From contig JAZSFJ010000063.1 in assembly GCA_045532145.1 (NCBI GenBank), forward strand, positions 1 through 16,885: a stretch of DNA of 16,885 nucleotides. The letters run 5' to 3'. The position numbers were made by a program, and so were the translations under genes. Positions within the stretch are counted from its first letter, which is position 1, and the number at the start of each line of letters is the position of its first letter. The notes under the pieces were generated by a model. It was not told the origin of the DNA and did not search any database. It saw only the letters and a list, made by a program, of their open reading frames with translations. This stretch comes from SIG459 sp045532145. GTDB taxonomy: Bacteria > Bacillota > Clostridia > Oscillospirales > Oscillospiraceae. Shown in pieces: positions 13,974-16,885 of this stretch.

Positions 13974-15497
13974 TTATGCAAAGGGATCCTCAATGACAGG
14001 GGGGAGGCTCTCTGCAGGAGTGCTCTCCTCAGGAGGAGCGGTGGTCTCGCCGCCGGAGTTTTCGCTGCCGGTGTCGCCGGAGCCGCTGTCTGTGGAGCCG
14101 GTGTTGTCTTCACCGGTCTCCCCACCCTCAAAAGGGTCGTCGGTCACCTCGGTTTCATCAGGGGGGCAGAAGCCGGGGGTGTGGTACTTGGCCACATAGT
14201 TGTTCTTATAGGTGCAGCTGTGGCAGTAGAAGCTCTCCCAGCTGCCGGCTATCTGGCCGGTGGTGGAATCTATCCAGCTGCCGCTCTCGTTGGCGGAGAT
14301 CATGTTCACGTTGGCCCGGGTGATTTCCTGCTCATAGGGGCTGATGTAATCGTTTATCAGCTCAAGCCACTTGTCGATATTGATGGAGACATAGCTGACT
14401 CCGTTTATGAGACTGGCTGCAGACACGGGAGTCTCACGGAAGTTGATGTCCTCGCGGCTGCACTTCAGGAACTGGCGGGCGAAGAAGGCCATGTTGGCTG
14501 CGCTGAGGGTGGTCTCCACGTTGGAAACGCAGATGTCAAGAATGTTTTTCAGGTTGGGGATGTTGCCAAGGTCCAGCAGCTGTCCGGCAATGGCCATCAG
14601 CAGAGCCTGCTGAGTCTCAATGCGCTGCACGTCGCCTCTGGGATAGCCGGAGGTGAGAACGCCGTTCACATAGCCGCCGGTGCGGAAGCGGAACACGCCC
14701 ATGGCCTCATAGCCGCTGAGGTGCTGGTAGCCGGGCTCAAGATGCACATGGAAGTCCTGAGAGGGGTCGTCGTAGTGCATGGAAATGGGAACGTCGAAGT
14801 CCACGCCGCCGATGGCATCAATGACCTCAACCACCATGTTGATGTTAACCACCGCGTAGAAGTCCACCTCGAAGCCCAGCATATCCTTGATGTGATAGCG
14901 CAGGCCGTCGATGCCGGACTTGCCGGAGTTCATGTAGCCGGGGTAAACGGTGTTTATCTTCTTGGGGGTGGTGCCCCAGTTGATGTTGATGAGGGTGTCG
15001 CGGGGTATGTTCACCATGTCAATGGTGTGGTTCTTGGTGTCAAACTTGCCCACGATAATGGTGTCCGTGCTGTTGCTGGCATGGTCGCGGCCCACAAGGA
15101 GGAAGGTGTAGATATCGTCGCTTCTGGCGGTATCAAGAGCCTGCACCTCTATCTCGGGCTCCGGAGTAGGAGTGGGAGTGGGGGTAGGTGTGGGCTCGGC
15201 ATCCTGAGGCTCCTCACTGGGAGTGGGAGTAGGAGTGGGAGTGGGGGTAGGTGTGGGGCTGGGTGTGACAGAAGCGGTGGGGAGCTCGGGGGGCTCTTCC
15301 CACATACTGTAGCCTATTACAACGCCCACGGCCACCACAAGAATGACCGCCAGAGTTATGAGGGCTTTGCGGCCTCTTCTTTTGCCCTGCTTTTCCACAG
15401 GGGCGGCCTTATTCTCCTCATGGCTGCGCTTTGCGTGGCTTGCGCTGTGGCGGGGGGCTTCGTGCTTATGATTATGATTGTTACCAATGAGCTTCAT
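13974..15497 (-). CDS. LytR-CpsA-Psr (LCP) family glycopolymer transferase
   Basis: LCP enzymes transfer lipid-linked glycopolymers (teichoic acid, capsule) to peptidoglycan outside the membrane. This 507-residue protein has a cytoplasmic, His-rich basic N-terminus (residues 1-43), a membrane helix at about 45-65 and two Thr-Pro repeat spacers (about 79-93 and 102-112). The LCP domain spans about 128-345, with DTIIVGKFD (about 145-153), NIPRDTLI (Arg166, Asp167) and RFR...RGDVQRIETQQ (about 270-297) supplying the conserved Arg/Asp residues. A C-terminal extension contains CHSC (425-428) and a later Cys444, then a Gly/Ser/Thr/Glu-rich tail of about 60 residues. AGGAG lies about 8 bases before the ATG. 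It is convergent with the sortase operon and probably separately transcribed. It could serve the same wall surface, but no direct link is shown. Confidence 0.92.
   Translation of the reverse strand: MKLIGNNHNHKHEAPRHSASHAKRSHEENKAAPVEKQGKRRGRKALITLAVILVVAVGVVIGYSMWEEPPELPTASVTPSPTPTPTPTPTPTPSEEPQDAEPTPTPTPTPTPEPEIEVQALDTARSDDIYTFLLVGRDHASNSTDTIIVGKFDTKNHTIDMVNIPRDTLININWGTTPKKINTVYPGYMNSGKSGIDGLRYHIKDMLGFEVDFYAVVNINMVVEVIDAIGGVDFDVPISMHYDDPSQDFHVHLEPGYQHLSGYEAMGVFRFRTGGYVNGVLTSGYPRGDVQRIETQQALLMAIAGQLLDLGNIPNLKNILDICVSNVETTLSAANMAFFARQFLKCSREDINFRETPVSAASLINGVSYVSINIDKWLELINDYISPYEQEITRANVNMISANESGSWIDSTTGQIAGSWESFYCHSCTYKNNYVAKYHTPGFCPPDETEVTDDPFEGGETGEDNTGSTDSGSGDTGSENSGGETTAPPEESTPAESLPPVIEDPFA
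15162..15263 (-). repeat. Thr-Pro coding microsatellites in the LCP gene
   Basis: Two blocks of alternating Thr and Pro codons (15219-15263 and 15162-15194) are nearly perfect 6-base tandem arrays (ACYCCY on the coding strand). They encode extended spacers between the membrane helix and the LCP domain. Repeat number could vary by slippage without breaking frame. Confidence 0.85.
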
Positions 15498-15544
15498 GCT
15501 TTGTGCTCCTCTATATCAGGCGCAGGGGGAACTCCCCAATGCGC

Positions 15545-15600
15545 ATAGTAAGCTATTTTATCGTATTTATCTACTATATACTATTTTAGAGTAAATGTGT
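15545..15600 (-). promoter_or_regulatory. AT-rich probable promoter region of the LCP gene
   Basis: The segment is strongly A/T-rich and contains several -10-like words on the minus strand (TAAAAT, TATAGT), but no well-spaced -35 could be assigned. It is the only A/T-rich stretch close upstream of the gene. Confidence 0.3.
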
Positions 15601-15663
15601 ATCCTTTTTGAAAATTTTCCGGAGATTTTTTGATTTTTTGGCTGGGAAGTATTGGGGGGTGGC

Positions 15664-15806
15664 GGCGCGCCGGGTCGTCGCGCCCTACGAATGAAGAACG
15701 AAACATTTTCAGCTGTAATTGTCGCATCCGTAGGGCGGGCGCATTGTGTGCGCTTGCGTGCAAAATTTATACGTAGCGGCGGACCGCCGTGTCCGCCCGT
15801 CGTTCC
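15664..15806. repeat. Dispersed CGTAGGG-type repeat cluster
   Basis: Units include GGCGCGCCGGGTCGTCGCGCC ending in CTACGA (15664-15690), CCGTAGGGCGGGCGCA (15728-15743) and GGCGGACCGCCGTGTCCGCC (15779-15798). These match in style the clusters at 296-418 and 2020-2195. The 396 bases between the LCP and rplA genes hold this cluster, the LCP promoter region and the rplA terminator; no gene is seen. Confidence 0.55.
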
Positions 15807-15843
15807 CCCGCACCGGTGCGTATTCGCCGGGTCACGGACATTG

Positions 15844-15873
15844 AAAAGAGCACCGATTTCTCGGTGCTCTTTT
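15844..15873 (-). terminator. Intrinsic terminator of the rplK-rplA transcript
   Basis: AAAAGAGCACCGA (15844-15856) pairs perfectly with TCGGTGCTCTTTT (15861-15873) around a 4-base loop. On the minus strand it lies about 20 bases after the rplA stop and ends in a short T-run. It is symmetrical and would also work on the + strand. Confidence 0.8.
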
Positions 15874-15893
15874 TAACTTTTCATTAAGCTGAC

Positions 15894-16586
15894 TTACAGC
15901 TGCTTCTGGGCGTTGATCTTAACGCCGGGGCCCATGGTGGAAGCGGTAACACAGGAGCGGATGTACTGACCCTTTGCTGCTGCGGGCTTGGCCTTGATGA
16001 TAGCGCCAAGGAGAGCAACGTAGTTCTCGTACAGCTTCTCTGCGCCGAAGCTGACCTTGCCGATGGGGCAGTGGATGATGTTGGTCTTGTCCAGACGGTA
16101 CTCGACCTTACCGGCCTTGGCGTCGTGGATAGCCTGCTTGATGTTGGGGGTGACGGTGCCAGCCTTGGGAGAGGGCATCAGACCCTTGGGGCCCAGGACC
16201 TTACCAAGACGACCGACGGTACCCATCATGTCGGGGCTGGCGATAACGGTATCGAACTCGAACCAGTTTTCCTTCTGGATTCTTTCTACCAGATCCATGC
16301 CGCCTGCGTAGTCTGCGCCGGCTTCCATGGCTTCCTCAACGCGCTCGGGCTTGCAGAAGACCAGAACACGGACGGACTTACCGGTGCCGTTGGGCAGAAC
16401 GATAGCGCCGCGAACCTGCTGGTCTGCGTGACGGCCATCGACACCGAGCTTAACATGCAGCTCGACGGTCTCGTCGAACTTTGCCTTGCTTGCGCTGATA
16501 ACGAGATTCAGAGCATCCATGGGATCATAGAGTGCCTGTTTATCAATGAGCTTTGCGCTCTCTTTATTATTCTTTCCTCTAAACAA
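15894..16586 (-). CDS. rplA: Large-subunit ribosomal protein L1
   Basis: L1 forms the mobile L1 stalk of the 50S subunit at the E site and in many bacteria represses its own operon by binding mRNA. The 230-residue product has the full L1 pattern: SAKLIDK near the start, ETVELHVKLGVD, QQVRGAIVLPNGTGK, ASPDMMGTVGRLGKVLGPKGLMP (about 117-139, conserved L1 signature), PKAGTVTPN and SSMGPG-like STMGPGVKI near the C-terminus. The start is TTG at 16584-16586, supported by AGGAGG 8 bases upstream. Codons are rich in GTT, GCA, GGT and CGT, as expected of a highly expressed gene. It follows rplK on the same strand and ends before a hairpin terminator. Confidence 0.98.
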   Translation of the reverse strand: MFRGKNNKESAKLIDKQALYDPMDALNLVISASKAKFDETVELHVKLGVDGRHADQQVRGAIVLPNGTGKSVRVLVFCKPERVEEAMEAGADYAGGMDLVERIQKENWFEFDTVIASPDMMGTVGRLGKVLGPKGLMPSPKAGTVTPNIKQAIHDAKAGKVEYRLDKTNIIHCPIGKVSFGAEKLYENYVALLGAIIKAKPAAAKGQYIRSCVTASTMGPGVKINAQKQL

Positions 16587-16606
16587 TTTGTTTTCCTCCT
16601 AATATT

Positions 16607-16637
16607 GTGGTTGAGTCGGATGGATAAATCCTCCCAC
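16607..16637 (-). promoter_or_regulatory. Candidate L1 mRNA-binding site in the rplK-rplA spacer
   Basis: Read on the minus strand, GTGGGAGGAT...ATCC...CCAC forms a short stem: outer GTGG/CCAC (16634-16637 with 16607-16610) and inner GGAT/ATCC (16622-16631). It lies just upstream of the rplA ribosome binding site. Similar GTGGGAGG...CCAC elements precede rplA in Firmicutes as I recall, and L1 is a known translational autoregulator. The identification rests on this resemblance only. Confidence 0.4.
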
Positions 16638-16642
16638 GTTAG

Positions 16643-16660
16643 GCGGCAGCTGTCTGCCGC
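16643..16660 (-). other. Hairpin in the rplK-rplA spacer
   Basis: GCGGCAG (16643-16649) pairs perfectly with CTGCCGC (16654-16660) around a 4-base loop. It lacks a T-tract. It may be part of the leader structure or a weak attenuator between rplK and rplA. Confidence 0.45.
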
Positions 16661-16685
16661 ATGAGGAGCGATGTTACTCGCCCGC

Positions 16686-16885
16686 TTAGTCGCCGACGAT
16701 GACGCCCATGGAGCGGCAGGTACCGGCTATCATGCTCATTGCGGATTCGATGTCGGTGCAGTTGAGGTCGGGCATCTTCTGCTCGGCGATCTTGCGTACA
16801 TCTTCCTTGCTGATAGTGGCAACCTTGTCCTTCTGGGGAACACCGGAACTGCTCTCTATGCCGCAAGCCTTCTTGATGAGCAGAG
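16686..16885 (-). CDS. rplK: Large-subunit ribosomal protein L11, C-terminal part (cut by window edge)
   Basis: The visible 65 codons on the minus strand encode the RNA-binding C-terminal domain of L11, which binds the 23S rRNA GTPase-associated region. Recognisable pieces are LLIKKACGIESSSGVP, KVATISKEDVRKIAEQKMPDLN and AMSMIAGTCRSMGV, closely matching the family. The gene ends IVGD then TAA (16686-16688), and its start lies beyond the window end. Order rplK then rplA is the usual bacterial arrangement. Confidence 0.95.
   Translation of the reverse strand, partial: LLIKKACGIESSSGVPQKDKVATISKEDVRKIAEQKMPDLNCTDIESAMSMIAGTCRSMGVIVGD

Noticed and set aside
13968..15548. 526-codon + strand frame opposite the LCP gene
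   Set aside because: Its product is a Val/Gly/His-rich shadow with no domains, while the minus frame has complete LCP motifs and a good ribosome binding site.

Overview
The window looks like chromosome from a gut-type Firmicute (class Clostridia, probably Oscillospiraceae/Ruminococcaceae-like). The base composition is moderately GC-rich. Shine-Dalgarno sites are strong (GGAGG) and TTG/GTG starts are common. The proteins are of Gram-positive type: SipW-type signal peptidases, a class B sortase and an LCP enzyme. Intergenic spaces are filled with short hairpin-rich dispersed repeats of a kind I recall from gut Clostridia. The taxonomic call is inference.

Layout: 1-540 is non-coding, with two families of hairpin repeats and one strong hairpin/terminator. 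544-996 (-) is a low-molecular-weight protein tyrosine phosphatase. 1010-1361 is a divergent promoter region. 1362-13766 (+) is a nine-gene surface locus: SipW-like signal peptidase 1, a probable major TasA/CalY-like subunit (2371), a terminator/attenuator, a wall-anchored VPKTG paralogue of that subunit (3213), SipW-like signal peptidase 2 (4123), two more SipW-dependent small proteins (4694, 5230), a roughly 2,156-residue adhesin/stalk protein with InlB-type and CnaB-type repeats (5891), a fifth small exported protein (12379) and a class B sortase (12957). The genes from 3213 onward are spaced by 28 nt or less, or overlap, so they look co-transcribed. A set of hairpins including a bidirectional terminator (13822-13957) separates the locus from a convergent LCP-family gene (13974-15497, -). 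Another repeat-filled spacer follows, then the ribosomal protein genes rplA (15894-16586, -) and a partial rplK (16686-16885, -), with a candidate L1-binding leader between them.

How the genes may work together: the two signal peptidases would release the small exported proteins, as SipW does for TasA and TapA in Bacillus subtilis. The abundant 2371 product would form the fibre or matrix. Its paralogue at 3213 carries the only recognisable sorting signal (VPKTG) and is the obvious substrate for the sortase, so it is a candidate fibre base. The giant protein has no sorting signal and must be held by some other means: a possible lipobox, assembly with the small subunits, or release. I read the locus as a composite SipW/sortase surface-fibre system. 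That reading is inference; the individual family assignments are much firmer.
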